Positions 1-8,937 of a stretch of 54,633 nt of DNA are shown in pieces. Positions within the stretch are counted from its first letter, which is position 1. Every line of letters begins with the position of its first letter. The position numbers and the translations under genes are program-made. The notes under the pieces were generated by a model that saw nothing but the letters and a program-made list of their open reading frames with translations, had not been told where the DNA came from and made no database searches. The DNA lies in assembly GCF_023243045.1 (NCBI RefSeq), contig NZ_JALKFX010000042.1, forward strand, positions 1 to 54,633, in the 5' to 3' direction. This DNA comes from Frankia sp. AgB32 (GTDB lineage Bacteria; Actinomycetota; Actinomycetes; Frankiales; Frankiaceae).

Positions 1-303
1 GGTCAGGCCACCGCTGGGCGTCGGCAACGGCTCGCCGTGGGCCGCCACCAGCGCCGTGCCGAGCCGTCGGGCGGCCCCCCCGGTGCCCCGCCCGCCGGGG
101 CCGGGGCCCCCCGCCGGGGCCGGGGGGGCGCCCGCCCCCACCCCCCGGTCCGGGCCCTGGGAATCTGGCCGGTGCTGCACTGCGCGCCCATCCCGGTCAA
201 CGTCGTCGTGGCCCGCACAGTGGGCCGGGCTCTCCGTGCCACATGGTTCCAGACGTGCGCACCCGGGGATGCGCAGGGTGGCCGGCACGTCGCGCGAAGG
301 TGG
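1..303. other. Left edge, G/C-rich low-complexity DNA without a supported gene
   Basis: I see no convincing gene here. Bases about 70-160 are runs of C and G with short inverted repeats, the kind of tract where assemblies stop. Open frames cross the stretch in several registers, as expected from the base composition, but their translations are Pro/Gly/Arg-rich and match nothing I recognise. A gene truncated by the left edge cannot be excluded. Confidence 0.5.
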
Positions 304-1614
304 TCAGAAGACGAGCTCGGTCACCGTGTGGATGAGCAGGCCCACCAGCGCACCAACGACCGTTCCGTTAATCCGGATGAACTGCAGGTCCCGGCCGACG
401 TGCAGCTCGATGCGCCGCGAGGTCTCCGCGGGCTCCCAGCTCGCCACCGTGTCCCCGATGATCGCCGCGATGTCGCCCTTGTACCGTCCGACGGCCCGGG
501 TGGCGAGGTCGGCGGCCCCCTGGTCGACAGTGGCCGCGAGCACGGTGTCCGTGGCCATGCGCTGGCCGAACGCGGCCAGCTCGGAGCTCGCCCGGACCCG
601 GACGGTGCTCTGCGGGTCGGTGGTGAGGTCCAGCAGGATCGTGCGCGTCGTCGCCCAGATCGCCGAGACCGCCCGGCCGACCTCCGGGTGCCCCAGCAGG
701 CGCTGCTTGATCTGCTCGACCTGCTCGCCGAGGCAGGGATCGGTGCGCAGCCGGCCGGCGAAATCGCCGAGGAACCGATCGATCGTCTGGCGAATCCGGT
801 GGTCGGGGTCGGCCCGCAGGTCCGCCAGCGCCTCCAGGGCCTTGTCGTACGCCTTGGCCGAGACCGCCTCGTCCAGCCACTGCGGCGTCCAGGCCGGAGC
901 CTGATCGCGCACGAGGCGGGTGAACGTCTCCGGATTGCGCACGAGCCAGTCCTGGATCTCGGCGACCAGGACGTCGACCAGCCGGTGGTGCAGGCGATCG
1001 TCGAGCACCCGCTGCAGCGCCGTGCCCAGCACGCCCGCCCAGGGCCGTTCGACGATCCGCGGCAGCACCGCCTTCTCGACGATCTCGCCGACGAGGTCGT
1101 CGTTCATTCCGGCGATCGCCGCGGACAGCCGCTCGGCGACCTCGGTGGTGACCCGCTCGGCATGCGCCGGCTCGCCCAGCCAGGTCCCCACCCGCCGGGC
1201 CACCCCGATGCCGTCGATCTTCTCCCGGATGACGTCCTCGGCGAGGAAGTGCGTGCTGACGAAGTTCTCCAGGCCGCGGCCGAGGGCGTCCTTGCGGTGC
1301 GGGATGATCGCGGTGTGCGGGATCGGCAGCCCGAGGGGATGGCGGAACAGCGCGGTCACCGCGAACCAGTCGGCCAGCGCGCCGACGACCCCCGCCTCGG
1401 CGGCGGCGGCCACGTAGCCGGCCCAGGCGGGCCCCCCGTGGCTGCGCCAGCCCTGGGCGGCCAGGTAGACGGTCACGACGACTGCGAGCAGTCCCGTCGC
1501 GATCAGCCGCATCCGGCGCAGGCCCTGGCGCAGCCCTGGCTCGTCCGCCGTCCCCCGGGGAAAGGCGGTCCCGCGTTCGTAGGTCGCGCCCTCGGGGGCC
1601 ACCGCGTCGTCCAT
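304..1614 (-). CDS. DUF445 family membrane protein
   Basis: This 436-residue protein looks like the DUF445 family, membrane-anchored proteins of unknown function. A hydrophobic segment lies near the N-terminus (LIATGLLAVVVTVYLAAQGW). It is followed by the family-typical stretch GALADWFAVTALFRHPLG and then IPHTAIIP. A long, mostly helical charged region follows, and a second hydrophobic segment (GTVVGALVGLLIH) ends the protein. I chose the ATG at 1614 because a GGGAGG ribosome-binding site lies about 11 bases before it; an in-frame start at 1659 lacks one. It reads on the minus strand, like the small membrane protein gene at 1885-2187. The family is recognised with good confidence; no specific role can be inferred. 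Confidence 0.85.
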   Translation of the reverse strand: MDDAVAPEGATYERGTAFPRGTADEPGLRQGLRRMRLIATGLLAVVVTVYLAAQGWRSHGGPAWAGYVAAAAEAGVVGALADWFAVTALFRHPLGLPIPHTAIIPHRKDALGRGLENFVSTHFLAEDVIREKIDGIGVARRVGTWLGEPAHAERVTTEVAERLSAAIAGMNDDLVGEIVEKAVLPRIVERPWAGVLGTALQRVLDDRLHHRLVDVLVAEIQDWLVRNPETFTRLVRDQAPAWTPQWLDEAVSAKAYDKALEALADLRADPDHRIRQTIDRFLGDFAGRLRTDPCLGEQVEQIKQRLLGHPEVGRAVSAIWATTRTILLDLTTDPQSTVRVRASSELAAFGQRMATDTVLAATVDQGAADLATRAVGRYKGDIAAIIGDTVASWEPAETSRRIELHVGRDLQFIRINGTVVGALVGLLIHTVTELVF

Positions 1615-1884
1615 CGAGCGCCGTCCCTCCCTGACCCGCCTGCGCACCGACCATCCCACCCGGACGGCCCGGTGAACGGTCGTCGCCCCGTCCCCGGGGA
1701 CTCGCGGCTGCGGACTGATCGTCCGGCTTCTCGGACACCCTATGTGTCGCGGCGCGGCCGATGACCCGCGGCGAGGGCCGAGACCGCGGGGGAGGACGGC
1801 ACGGGCTGTCCGGTCCGGGTGGGGCGCTCGCGTGGCGGGTGGGCGCAGGGCGCCCCGACCGCGGCCCGGCTGGGCCCCGTGCGG

Positions 1885-2187
1885 TCACCGGCGCCGTCGC
1901 GCCGTCCCGTGGGCCCGGCGGTGGATCACGACGAGATCGACCACGGCCACGGCGGCCAGCAGCGCGAGGAACGCGGCGGCACCGGGATTGCCCGCCCGTG
2001 CGAACAGGACGGCCGTCACCCCGCAGAAGAGCAGGCCGAACAGGGCGAGCACCCGGCGCAGCCCGAGGGCGCTGCGCGCCGGCGGCCATCCGCCCGACCC
2101 GCGGGACAACCGGCGCCGCCAGCGCCGACGCGGGAGGTCCCCTTGCTCGCGCTGGTGCGGCAGGGAGCTGGTCACGGTCCTCGGCAT
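1885..2187 (-). CDS. Small two-helix membrane protein, DUF6343-like
   Basis: This 100-residue protein has an Arg-rich N-terminus and then the motif ARSALGLRRVLALFGLLFCG. Two hydrophobic helices follow at about residues 42-60 and 66-86. It ends in a basic tail (VIHRRAHGTARRRR), which predicts a small inner-membrane protein with cytoplasmic ends. The pattern of an RSAL..R motif, two helices and VDLVVIHRR resembles the actinobacterial DUF6343 family; I make that assignment from memory of the pattern. The ATG at 2187 is preceded by a weak AGGG. No function is known. The gene lies between the DUF445 gene and the divergent thioesterase gene. Confidence 0.55.
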   Translation of the reverse strand: MPRTVTSSLPHQREQGDLPRRRWRRRLSRGSGGWPPARSALGLRRVLALFGLLFCGVTAVLFARAGNPGAAAFLALLAAVAVVDLVVIHRRAHGTARRRR

Positions 2188-2318
2188 GCCCTGTCCGCGG
2201 CGACGCGAACCGGCTGCCCGGGTCCGCGGGCGGCGGCGTCCGACGGGCGCCGCGGTGGCCTGCCGCGGGTCGACGGTGGCCGGACCGGTCAGGCTGACCC
2301 GCCTGGCAGAATGTCAGG

Positions 2319-3311
2319 GTGACAGCCCCGAGTGAACCCGGCATCTCACCCGGATCGCCCAGCGGGCCGCCGGTGGGGGCGCGCACTCTGGCGACGGCCG
2401 CGTCCGCCGGGCGTGCCGAGCCGCCCCTGCCGCGCCAGCAGGCGGCGGCGATCACCGAGGCATGGGCGGAGCGCGACCCGCGCCGGGACGCCACGTCCGC
2501 CGCCGATCTGCTCGGTCTCACCGTGGATGCCGAGGCCCGCCGGGGCGCGTTCGTCGCGGCACCACACCTGCTCAACGCCCGCAGGACCCTGTGGGGCGGC
2601 TGTGGCCTCGCCGCCGCCATCGCCTTCGCGCAGGCCTGCGGCGCCCGGGAGTGCGTGTGGGCCCAGGCCCAGTTCGTCGGCCCCGTCCATGCCGGCGCGA
2701 CCGTCGAGCTGCGCGCCGACGGGGGCGCACTGTCCCAGGCCGCGGTCCGGGCGACGGCGGAGGGGCGCACGGTGTTCCGGGCGGGTGGCACGTTCGGCCG
2801 GGCGACCGGGGCGGTGACCCGGTTCGCCCCGTCCGGTTCCTGGGCTCCGGACCCGCTCGACTGCCCGCCGCGGGAGTACCCGGCCTGGTTGACCTTTCCG
2901 CGCGATGGCGTGCTCTCCCTGGTCGAGCAGCGGTGGGCCAGGCCGCCCCGCACCGTGCTCGACGGAACGCCGGGCACCGGCCGCAGCGCCCTGTGGCTGC
3001 GCCTGGTGCCGCCGCTGCCGCTGACCGGTGCCGCGCTGGCACTGCTCGCCGACTTCACTCCGGTCGGCCTGATCGAGGCCATCGGGGACATGTCGATGGG
3101 CACGAGCCTGGACAACCAGCTGCGCGTCATCGCCGCACCGGTCGGGGAGTGGATCCTGCTCGACGTGCGGGTGGAGGCCATCGTCCGCAACGTCGCCCAG
3201 CTCCGGGCGCGGATGTACGACGCCGCGGGTGCGTTGGTGGCCACCGCCGGCCAGGCGGCCCTGGTCCACCGGGTGCGACCGCCGGGCGACGCCGTGCCCG
3301 GGCAGGGATGA
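2319..3311 (+). CDS. Acyl-CoA thioesterase family protein (double hotdog)
   Basis: This 330-residue protein is likely a double-hotdog acyl-CoA thioesterase of the TesB-like group, which hydrolyses acyl-CoA to free acid and CoA in the cytoplasm. The first hotdog is visible at about residues 85-165 (FVAAPHLLNARRTLWGGCGL, then WAQAQFVGPVHAG and ATVELRADGG). The second covers about residues 220-320, with the helix stretch FTPVGLIEAIGDMSMGTSLD followed by ILLDVRVEAIVRN. The N-terminal 60 residues look disordered. The GTG start at 2319 is the only in-frame start before the domain. Substrate range cannot be read from the sequence. The gene stands alone and is followed by a perfect inverted repeat. 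Confidence 0.75.
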   Translation: MTAPSEPGISPGSPSGPPVGARTLATAASAGRAEPPLPRQQAAAITEAWAERDPRRDATSAADLLGLTVDAEARRGAFVAAPHLLNARRTLWGGCGLAAAIAFAQACGARECVWAQAQFVGPVHAGATVELRADGGALSQAAVRATAEGRTVFRAGGTFGRATGAVTRFAPSGSWAPDPLDCPPREYPAWLTFPRDGVLSLVEQRWARPPRTVLDGTPGTGRSALWLRLVPPLPLTGAALALLADFTPVGLIEAIGDMSMGTSLDNQLRVIAAPVGEWILLDVRVEAIVRNVAQLRARMYDAAGALVATAGQAALVHRVRPPGDAVPGQG

Positions 3312-3968
3312 CCTGCCGGCTCAGGCGGGCAGGTGGGCGGCCGGCGGATTGAATCCGCCGTAACCGGGCACCTGCTCCAGATCTCTCCTTTCGGGCTTCG
3401 GGCGGGCGTGGCGACGTAGCCTGATTGCTCTTCACGGCAAGGTAAGAGGCGTGGCCGGTGGGTGGTTGCCGGTTCTCGTCGTCGATGGATGACGGCTGTG
3501 CGTCCGGCGGTTCATCGATGTGCCTCTCGGAATATCGATGGGTGCGCGTTGTCGCTGTCGCGAATCCGGTTATCTGGCGCGCCGCCAGGAACTGCGGAGT
3601 CGGGTGAGTGCGTGCTGGTTACCGCTGCTGCGTGCTCGCTTTGGCGGCTGGGCGTTGCCTGGGACCGCCTACCCTGGATCTCACTGCCGTTCGTGATAAT
3701 CGGCAGCTGGCATCCCTTATGCCGTCACGGCCTGCGACCCTGTCGTTGCTTTTTGGTTGAAGCGACAAGCCCCTAACACCCGTCCTGGAATCCCCCGCTA
3801 GAGTTAGCCCTCGCCCCGAGGTCAATCGCCCGATGCCCGGGCCAAGTCGGCAATGCGTCGGTCCAAGCGTTGTCGTGTGTGGTCCTCCTGGGGCAAGTCC
3901 CGTTGAAGTCGAACCACTCACCCCGCACATGAGGCGCCCACCTGACGGGTGCCGGACGAGAGGACCGG
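3312..3968. other. Gene-free leader region ahead of the first conservon
   Basis: About 650 bases separate the thioesterase gene from cvnA. Apart from the inverted repeat at 3342-3360 I see no gene here. The stretch from about 3470 to 3800 is less GC-rich than its surroundings, as expected for a promoter and untranslated leader of the conservon operon. I could not identify a convincing -35/-10 pair. Confidence 0.4.
3342..3360 (+). terminator. Perfect 9-bp inverted repeat after the thioesterase gene
   Basis: CGGCGGATT and AATCCGCCG are exact reverse complements around a single central G, 30 bases past the thioesterase stop. The RNA would fold as a tight hairpin. No T-run follows, which is common for actinobacterial terminators. 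It could also be a protein-binding palindrome. Confidence 0.5.
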
Positions 3969-6900
3969 ATGCTCCAGAATTGGCCCATCCGCTCGAAGCT
4001 CGTGGTGATTCTCGTCGTCCCCCTGGCCGCCTTGGCGGTGCTGAGCGTGATACAGGTGCGGGGGAACGTCGACAACGTACGGGCCGCGAACCGAATCAAG
4101 TCGCTGGCCAGCTTCTCGATCAAAGCAAACGACCTGGTAGCGGCGTTGCAGACCGAGCGGTTCGCCACGAACTCCTACGTTGGCTCGAGCTATCTGGCGA
4201 CCCCCCAGGGGCAGCTGGCCGTCGACGCGCGCGTCCCGGTCGACCAGGCGCTGGCGACCTACCGCGCGGGTGAGTCGGGCCTGCCGTCGAGCGCCCGGGA
4301 CCCGCTGGCGACGACGCTGGCGGCGATCTCGACCCGGCTGGACAAGCTCCCCGCGCAACGGCGGGCGATCGACGCGCGCGAGGCGCGGGTCGATCAGAAC
4401 AACACCTATTACAACGATCTGGTCGACGACCTGCTGTCACTCAACGGCCGCGTCGCGCTCGGCAGCCACAGCGCGGCCCTGGTCAACGGGGCGGCCACGC
4501 TCGCCAGCATCTCGCAGGCCAAGGAAGAAGCCGCACAGCAGCGCGGCGCCGTCGCCCGCGTGATCATTCTTGGTCAGCAGGACCAGCTCACCCTGCACCA
4601 GATCGAGAGCTCGGCCGGTGCCGAGGACGCCTGGCTGACGCAGTTCCGCACCACCGCGACCGCGGACGAGCAGGCGTACTACAACGCCACCGTCGGCCGT
4701 ACACTGTCGGCCGCGACGGCTATTCGTGACACGACGGTGAACGCAGTGGTGTCCGGTCAACCCGTGACGACCACCCAGCAGGCCTGGCTCCAGGCCGTCG
4801 GGGTAAAGATCGACGCACTGCACGAGGTTGAACTCCGGATCGCCAACGATTTGGGTACGACCAGCTCGGACATCTCTAGTTCAGCTACCCGCAACGCACT
4901 GCTCGGCGGGATTGGTGTGACGTTGGTCCTATTCCTGTCGATCGCCATTTCGCTGCTCGTCGCGAGTCCGATGATCCGGCATCTGCGTACCCTGCGACAG
5001 GGCGCGCTCGAAGTCGCCACCGACCGGCTTCCCGGGGTTGTCGAGAGGCTTCACCGCGGCGAACAGGTCGAGATGACCGCGGAGATATTCCCCGTCGATG
5101 TAAAGAGCACGGACGAGATCGGCCAGCTCGCTGAGGCGTTCTCCACGGTGCATGCGGTGGCCGTGCGCACCGCGGTGGAACAGGCCGCCATGCGCAAGAG
5201 CATCGGTGACACCTTCCTCAACCTCGCCCGACGCAGCCAGGCGCTCATTCACCGCCAGTTGAAGATCATCGACGGCCTGGAGCGCAAGGAGACCGACCCC
5301 GACGAGCTCGAGGAACTGTTCCGGCTCGACCACCTCGCCACCCGCATGCGTCGCCACGCGGAGGACCTCATCGTCCTGTCGGGCTCCAAGCCCGCCCGAG
5401 GCTGGCGCCGCCCGGTCGAGATCAAGGATGTCGTGCGCGGCGCCGTCGCCGAGGTCGAGGACTACACGCGGGTCAAGGTCATGCCCATCGACGGCGGCGC
5501 CATCAGCGGCCACGCGGTCGGTGACGTCATCCACATGCTCGCCGAGCTCATCGAGAACGCCACCTCCTTCTCGCCGCCCCACACCCCGGTGCAGGTCAAC
5601 GGGCACGAGGTCTCCAACGGCTTCGTCATCGAGGTCGAGGACCGCGGCCTCGGCATGAGCGCGCAGGAGTTCCAGTCCATCAACGAGCGGCTGTCCGACC
5701 CGCCACCGTTCGACCTGTCGACCAGCGAGCGGCTCGGGCTGTTCGTCGTCGGCCGCCTTGCCGTCCGGCACGCGGTCTCGGTGAAACTACGCCCCTCGCC
5801 GTACGGCGGCACGATGGCCATCGTGCTGGTCCCGACCGGCCTGCTGCGCCAGTCCGACGAGGACGGCGACGGGCGCCCGACGAGTGGCGGCGCGACCGTC
5901 CGCTCGCTGCCCGCGCCGGCCGTGCCCGCGCTCGACGGCCCCCCCTTTGACGAGGACGGCCTGGCCGAGCGCGGGCCCAACGAACCGCGACCGGCCGCGC
6001 CCCGTCCCGGCGATCCCCGTCAGGACGAGTCCCGCTCCGGCCAGTCCCGCTCCGGCCAGCCCCACTCCGACGAGTCCCGGCCGAACGCGCTGCGCCCGAC
6101 CGAGCGCCGGCGCGCGGGCCGCGGGGAACGCCGACTGGATCTCGCTCCGCCGATGGACGCCGACGAGCACCCCGCGGACGGCGTGCGCCCGGCCTCCGTG
6201 CCACTCGCCGACGTGCCGCGCGCCGAGGAGCCGGTGCCAGCCGAGCAGATCCCCGTGGATCCGCTCGCCGATGGGCCCCTGACCGCGCCGCAGCCCACCT
6301 ACATGCCCGAGTCGATCACGGGCGCCGACGAGACCCTCCTCGACGACCTGCCGGTGTTCGCCACCGTCCGGTCGAACTGGTTCGTCGCCGACCGACCCTC
6401 GCACCCCGGCGCCGGCGGCCGGCGCTCCGACGGCCCGACCCGCGTCCCGGGCGAGGCCGCCGAGTCCGAGCGGGCGGTCGACGGTGAACCCGGTTCGGTC
6501 GACCGTGACCCGTCGACCGGCGGCGATCAGCGCCGCTCGCGGATGATCGGCCGCGACGCCGCCGCGCTCGGCGCGGGCGAGCTGGACCGGGGACCGCGAG
6601 GTGGGGATCTGCCGCAGCTGCCCAGCCGTCGGGCCCGCCCGGGCAACGGCTATCCAGCGGGTTTCGCCGACCCGGCAGCCGCCGACGACGGGCGCGCGCC
6701 GGTCGAACCGGCCGCGGTGCCGGCCGGGCCCGCGGTGCGACCCGGCCAGGGAGCGAACTTCCCGGATCCCGGCCGCTACGACCCGGCCGGTTATGGGTCC
6801 CCCGCCCGCGACGGTGCCCTGGGCGCCGGCCCGCCGGCCTCCAGGTTCGGCAACCCCGGACCGGGGGACCAGCCCGCCAGGTCGGCGCGCCCGGGTGAGG

Positions 6901-7307
6901 TGGGTCGCCACGACCCGCTGACCTCGCCGCTGAGCCGCACCACCGGCCCGCGCCAGCCCGACCCGCGTCGCGGTGGCCCCGCGGGACCCGGCGCCACCGG
7001 CCCGGGCGACGAGGTCGTCCCGTTGCACCGGCGGGCCGGCCGCGGGCGCGACGGCGGGGACGCGGCCGAGGACGGCCAGCGCGGTGAGGAGCAGACCGAC
7101 CTCGGTCTGCCGAAGCGGACCCGGCGGGCCAGCCTCGCCCCCCAGCTTCGCCGCGACGCCGCCAGCGAGCGCCCCGCCCCGCTCGCCGCGCACCGCAGCC
7201 CGGAAGAGATCCGCACGATGATGTCGTCCTTCCAGAGCAACTTCGGTCGCGGTCTGGCGGACGGCCAGGACTCCAACGACGGCGATGACGTAGGAAAGGT
7301 GACCTGA
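3969..7307 (+). CDS. cvnA: Conservon CvnA: nitrate/sulfate-sensor-type histidine kinase-like protein
   Basis: This 1112-residue membrane protein matches the sensor of Streptomyces-type conservons. A first transmembrane helix (about residues 11-30) follows MLQNWPIRSK. An extracytoplasmic NIT-like (nitrate/nitrite-sensing) helical domain spans about residues 35-305, and a second helix lies at about 310-335. A HAMP-like stretch leads to a HATPase_c domain at about 515-625. Its N-box is ELIENATSFSPP, its G1 box EDRGLGMS and its G2 box RLGLFVVGRLAVRH. The usual H-box is replaced by the conservon-type LFRLDHLATRMRRHAEDL, so classical autophosphorylation is uncertain. Residues 630-1112 are a long Pro/Arg/Asp-rich, probably disordered tail. 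The stop is one base from the next start, so cvnA and cvnB form an operon. Confidence 0.9.
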   Translation: MLQNWPIRSKLVVILVVPLAALAVLSVIQVRGNVDNVRAANRIKSLASFSIKANDLVAALQTERFATNSYVGSSYLATPQGQLAVDARVPVDQALATYRAGESGLPSSARDPLATTLAAISTRLDKLPAQRRAIDAREARVDQNNTYYNDLVDDLLSLNGRVALGSHSAALVNGAATLASISQAKEEAAQQRGAVARVIILGQQDQLTLHQIESSAGAEDAWLTQFRTTATADEQAYYNATVGRTLSAATAIRDTTVNAVVSGQPVTTTQQAWLQAVGVKIDALHEVELRIANDLGTTSSDISSSATRNALLGGIGVTLVLFLSIAISLLVASPMIRHLRTLRQGALEVATDRLPGVVERLHRGEQVEMTAEIFPVDVKSTDEIGQLAEAFSTVHAVAVRTAVEQAAMRKSIGDTFLNLARRSQALIHRQLKIIDGLERKETDPDELEELFRLDHLATRMRRHAEDLIVLSGSKPARGWRRPVEIKDVVRGAVAEVEDYTRVKVMPIDGGAISGHAVGDVIHMLAELIENATSFSPPHTPVQVNGHEVSNGFVIEVEDRGLGMSAQEFQSINERLSDPPPFDLSTSERLGLFVVGRLAVRHAVSVKLRPSPYGGTMAIVLVPTGLLRQSDEDGDGRPTSGGATVRSLPAPAVPALDGPPFDEDGLAERGPNEPRPAAPRPGDPRQDESRSGQSRSGQPHSDESRPNALRPTERRRAGRGERRLDLAPPMDADEHPADGVRPASVPLADVPRAEEPVPAEQIPVDPLADGPLTAPQPTYMPESITGADETLLDDLPVFATVRSNWFVADRPSHPGAGGRRSDGPTRVPGEAAESERAVDGEPGSVDRDPSTGGDQRRSRMIGRDAAALGAGELDRGPRGGDLPQLPSRRARPGNGYPAGFADPAAADDGRAPVEPAAVPAGPAVRPGQGANFPDPGRYDPAGYGSPARDGALGAGPPASRFGNPGPGDQPARSARPGEVGRHDPLTSPLSRTTGPRQPDPRRGGPAGPGATGPGDEVVPLHRRAGRGRDGGDAAEDGQRGEEQTDLGLPKRTRRASLAPQLRRDAASERPAPLAAHRSPEEIRTMMSSFQSNFGRGLADGQDSNDGDDVGKVT
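6010..6080 (+). repeat. Short tandem repeats in the cvnA tail
   Basis: A 15-base unit based on cagtcccgctccggc is repeated two to four times with drift. It encodes a Q/E-S-R-S-G/D repeat inside the disordered C-terminal tail of CvnA. Such in-frame repeats usually vary in number between strains. Confidence 0.6.
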
Positions 7308-7308
7308 G

Positions 7309-7728
7309 ATGCGCCCGCTGGGACCGTCCGAGAACATGAGCTGGTTGCTCAACAACCTCGTCAAGAAGGTGCCGGAAGTCACCTACGTGATCGCTCTGTC
7401 CTCGGACGGCCTGCTTCTCGCGACGTCGTACGGGATGGACCGGACCACGGCCGATCAGCTCGCGGCGGTCGCCTCCGGCTTCAACTCGCTCGCCCGCGGA
7501 GCCGGCCGGTTCTTCGGCGGTGGCAGCGTCCGGCAGACGATCGTCGAGATGGACGAGGGCTTCCTGTTCGTCACGGCCGTCGGCGACGGTTCCTGCCTGG
7601 CGATCCTGTCCAGCCCCGGCGCGGACATCGGCCTCATCGCCTACGAGATGGCCCTGCTGGTGACGAGGGTCGGCGAGTTCCTCACCCCGGAACTGCGCGC
7701 GCAGATGCAGTCCGCGCTCCCGCTGTAG
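7309..7728 (+). CDS. cvnB: Conservon CvnB: Roadblock/LC7 domain protein
   Basis: This 139-residue protein is a Roadblock/LC7 protein, the second conserved member of conservons. Family members regulate small GTPases or form dimers on membranes. The domain covers most of the protein: VIALSSDGLLLATSYG, then ADQLAAVASGFNSLARG, QTIVEMDEGFLFVTAVGDGS, and IGLIAYEMALLV near the end. The ATG at 7309 has a GGAAAGG ribosome-binding site and sits one base after the cvnA stop, so translation is probably coupled. In conservons it is thought to work with CvnC and CvnD at the membrane beneath CvnA. Confidence 0.92.
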   Translation: MRPLGPSENMSWLLNNLVKKVPEVTYVIALSSDGLLLATSYGMDRTTADQLAAVASGFNSLARGAGRFFGGGSVRQTIVEMDEGFLFVTAVGDGSCLAILSSPGADIGLIAYEMALLVTRVGEFLTPELRAQMQSALPL

Positions 7729-7839
7729 CGACCCGACCCATGACGGCCGGCGGGGGTGCGGCGGCGGGTTTGGCCCGCCGGTCGACCTCCTGCCCGCGCC
7801 GACCGGACCGCAGAGAACTCTCCAGGCAGGAGGACCGGC

Positions 7840-8211
7840 ATGTCGTACGACGAGGAATGGTTCGACGAAGAGGCGGGTCCGGTCGTCCGTCCCTACGCCG
7901 TGACCGGGGGCCGGACCCGGCCGACCAACCGGGCGCTGGATCTGGTTGCCCTCGTGATGACCACACCCAACGGGCGGCTGATGACCGCCACGTTGGAGGC
8001 GGAGCAGCGCGCGATCGCGCTGCTGTGCCATCGGGTGCAGTCAATTGTGGAGATCTCCGCCCGACTGGACCTCCCGCTCGGGGTCGTGCGCGTCCTCGTC
8101 GGCGACATGCTCGATGCCGGCCTGGTCACCGTGACCCGTCCGGCCCGATCCTCGGACCGCCCCTCCGCGGCCCTCATCGAAAGGGTGCTCGATGGACTAC
8201 AGGCCCTCTAG
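7840..8211 (+). CDS. cvnC: Conservon CvnC: DUF742 protein
   Basis: This 123-residue protein belongs to DUF742, the third conserved member of conservons. The family signature is visible as VVRPYAVTGGRTRP near the N-terminus. A winged-helix-like core follows (VQSIVEISARLDLPLGVVRV, then LVGDMLDAGLV), and the protein ends VLDGLQAL. I chose the ATG at 7840 because it follows a strong GGCAGGAGGA site; the open frame upstream of it is Arg-rich and unrelated to the family. Its last 20 bases overlap the GTPase gene, which supports co-translation. DUF742 proteins have no known enzymatic activity. Confidence 0.92.
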   Translation: MSYDEEWFDEEAGPVVRPYAVTGGRTRPTNRALDLVALVMTTPNGRLMTATLEAEQRAIALLCHRVQSIVEISARLDLPLGVVRVLVGDMLDAGLVTVTRPARSSDRPSAALIERVLDGLQAL

Positions 8212-8821
8212 AACGCGCCCGCCGGAGGCGGCGACGTCCCTGCACCCGGTAAAGATCATTATCGCCGGCGGGTTCGGGGTCGGGAAGACGACGTTCGTCG
8301 GGGCGGTCAGCGAGATCCCACCGCTGACCACAGAGGCCGCGATGACCTCGGCGAGCATCGGGATCGACGACACCAGCTCGGTCACCTCGAAGACCACGAC
8401 CACCGTCGCCATGGACTTCGGTCGGATCACCCTCGTCGACAGCGTGATCCTCTACCTGTTCGGCACGCCCGGTCAGGACCGGTTCTGGTTCATGTGGGAC
8501 GAGCTGGTCCTCGGCGCGATCGGCGCGGTGGTGCTCGTCGACACCCGTCGGCTGGCGGACTCGTTCCCAGCCATCGACTACTTCGAGGAGCGGGACATCC
8601 CGTTCCTCGTCGCTCTGAACCGGTTCGACGGTTCCCGGGAGTACCGCGGCGAGGACGTCCGGGCGGCGCTCGACCTCGACCCCCGCCGGCCGTTGGTGTT
8701 CTGTGACGCCCGCCAGCGCGAGTCGGTCCGCCAGGCGCTGGTCGCCCTGGTTCGCCACGCCCTCGACGTGGTTTCGGCGGAGCAGTCGGGCCGGCCGGCG
8801 CTGCCCCAACGGTCCGGGTGA
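8192..8821 (+). CDS. cvnD: Conservon CvnD: small Ras/Rab-like GTPase
   Basis: This 209-residue protein is the conservon GTP-binding protein (MglA-like/ATP-GTP-binding family). The P-loop is GGFGVGKTT at about residues 26-34. A Switch I-like threonine-rich segment follows, the G3 motif is LFGTPGQDRFWFMW, and the base-specificity region is ALNRFDG, with N and D in place of a full NKxD. These motifs predict GTP binding. Catalysis probably depends on partners, because the G3 Gln is followed by DR as in other conservon GTPases. The ATG at 8192 follows AAAGGG and overlaps cvnC by 20 bases. With CvnB and CvnC it likely forms a membrane-associated G-protein module below the CvnA sensor. Confidence 0.92.
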   Translation: MDYRPSRTRPPEAATSLHPVKIIIAGGFGVGKTTFVGAVSEIPPLTTEAAMTSASIGIDDTSSVTSKTTTTVAMDFGRITLVDSVILYLFGTPGQDRFWFMWDELVLGAIGAVVLVDTRRLADSFPAIDYFEERDIPFLVALNRFDGSREYRGEDVRAALDLDPRRPLVFCDARQRESVRQALVALVRHALDVVSAEQSGRPALPQRSG

Positions 8822-8937
8822 GCGCCGTCGCCGACGGCCGGGGGGCAACCGGTAACACCACACACCTCGCGGTGGGGACGAGCTGGGCGACCGGTCCTCG
8901 TCGAGAGACTCACGAACCAGCTCCGGGGAAGGGCACG

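Noticed and set aside
368-3244. A 958-codon open frame on the minus strand
   Set aside because: It overlaps the DUF445 and thioesterase genes and has an Arg/Pro/Gly-rich translation without domains. Such long shadow frames are expected in DNA this GC-rich.
8818-8937. Upstream GTG start of the TrmB/LuxR regulator overlapping cvnD
   Set aside because: A GTGA overlap exists, but the 40 residues are low-complexity, and the GTG at 8938 has a much stronger ribosome-binding site at the domain boundary. Not fully excluded.
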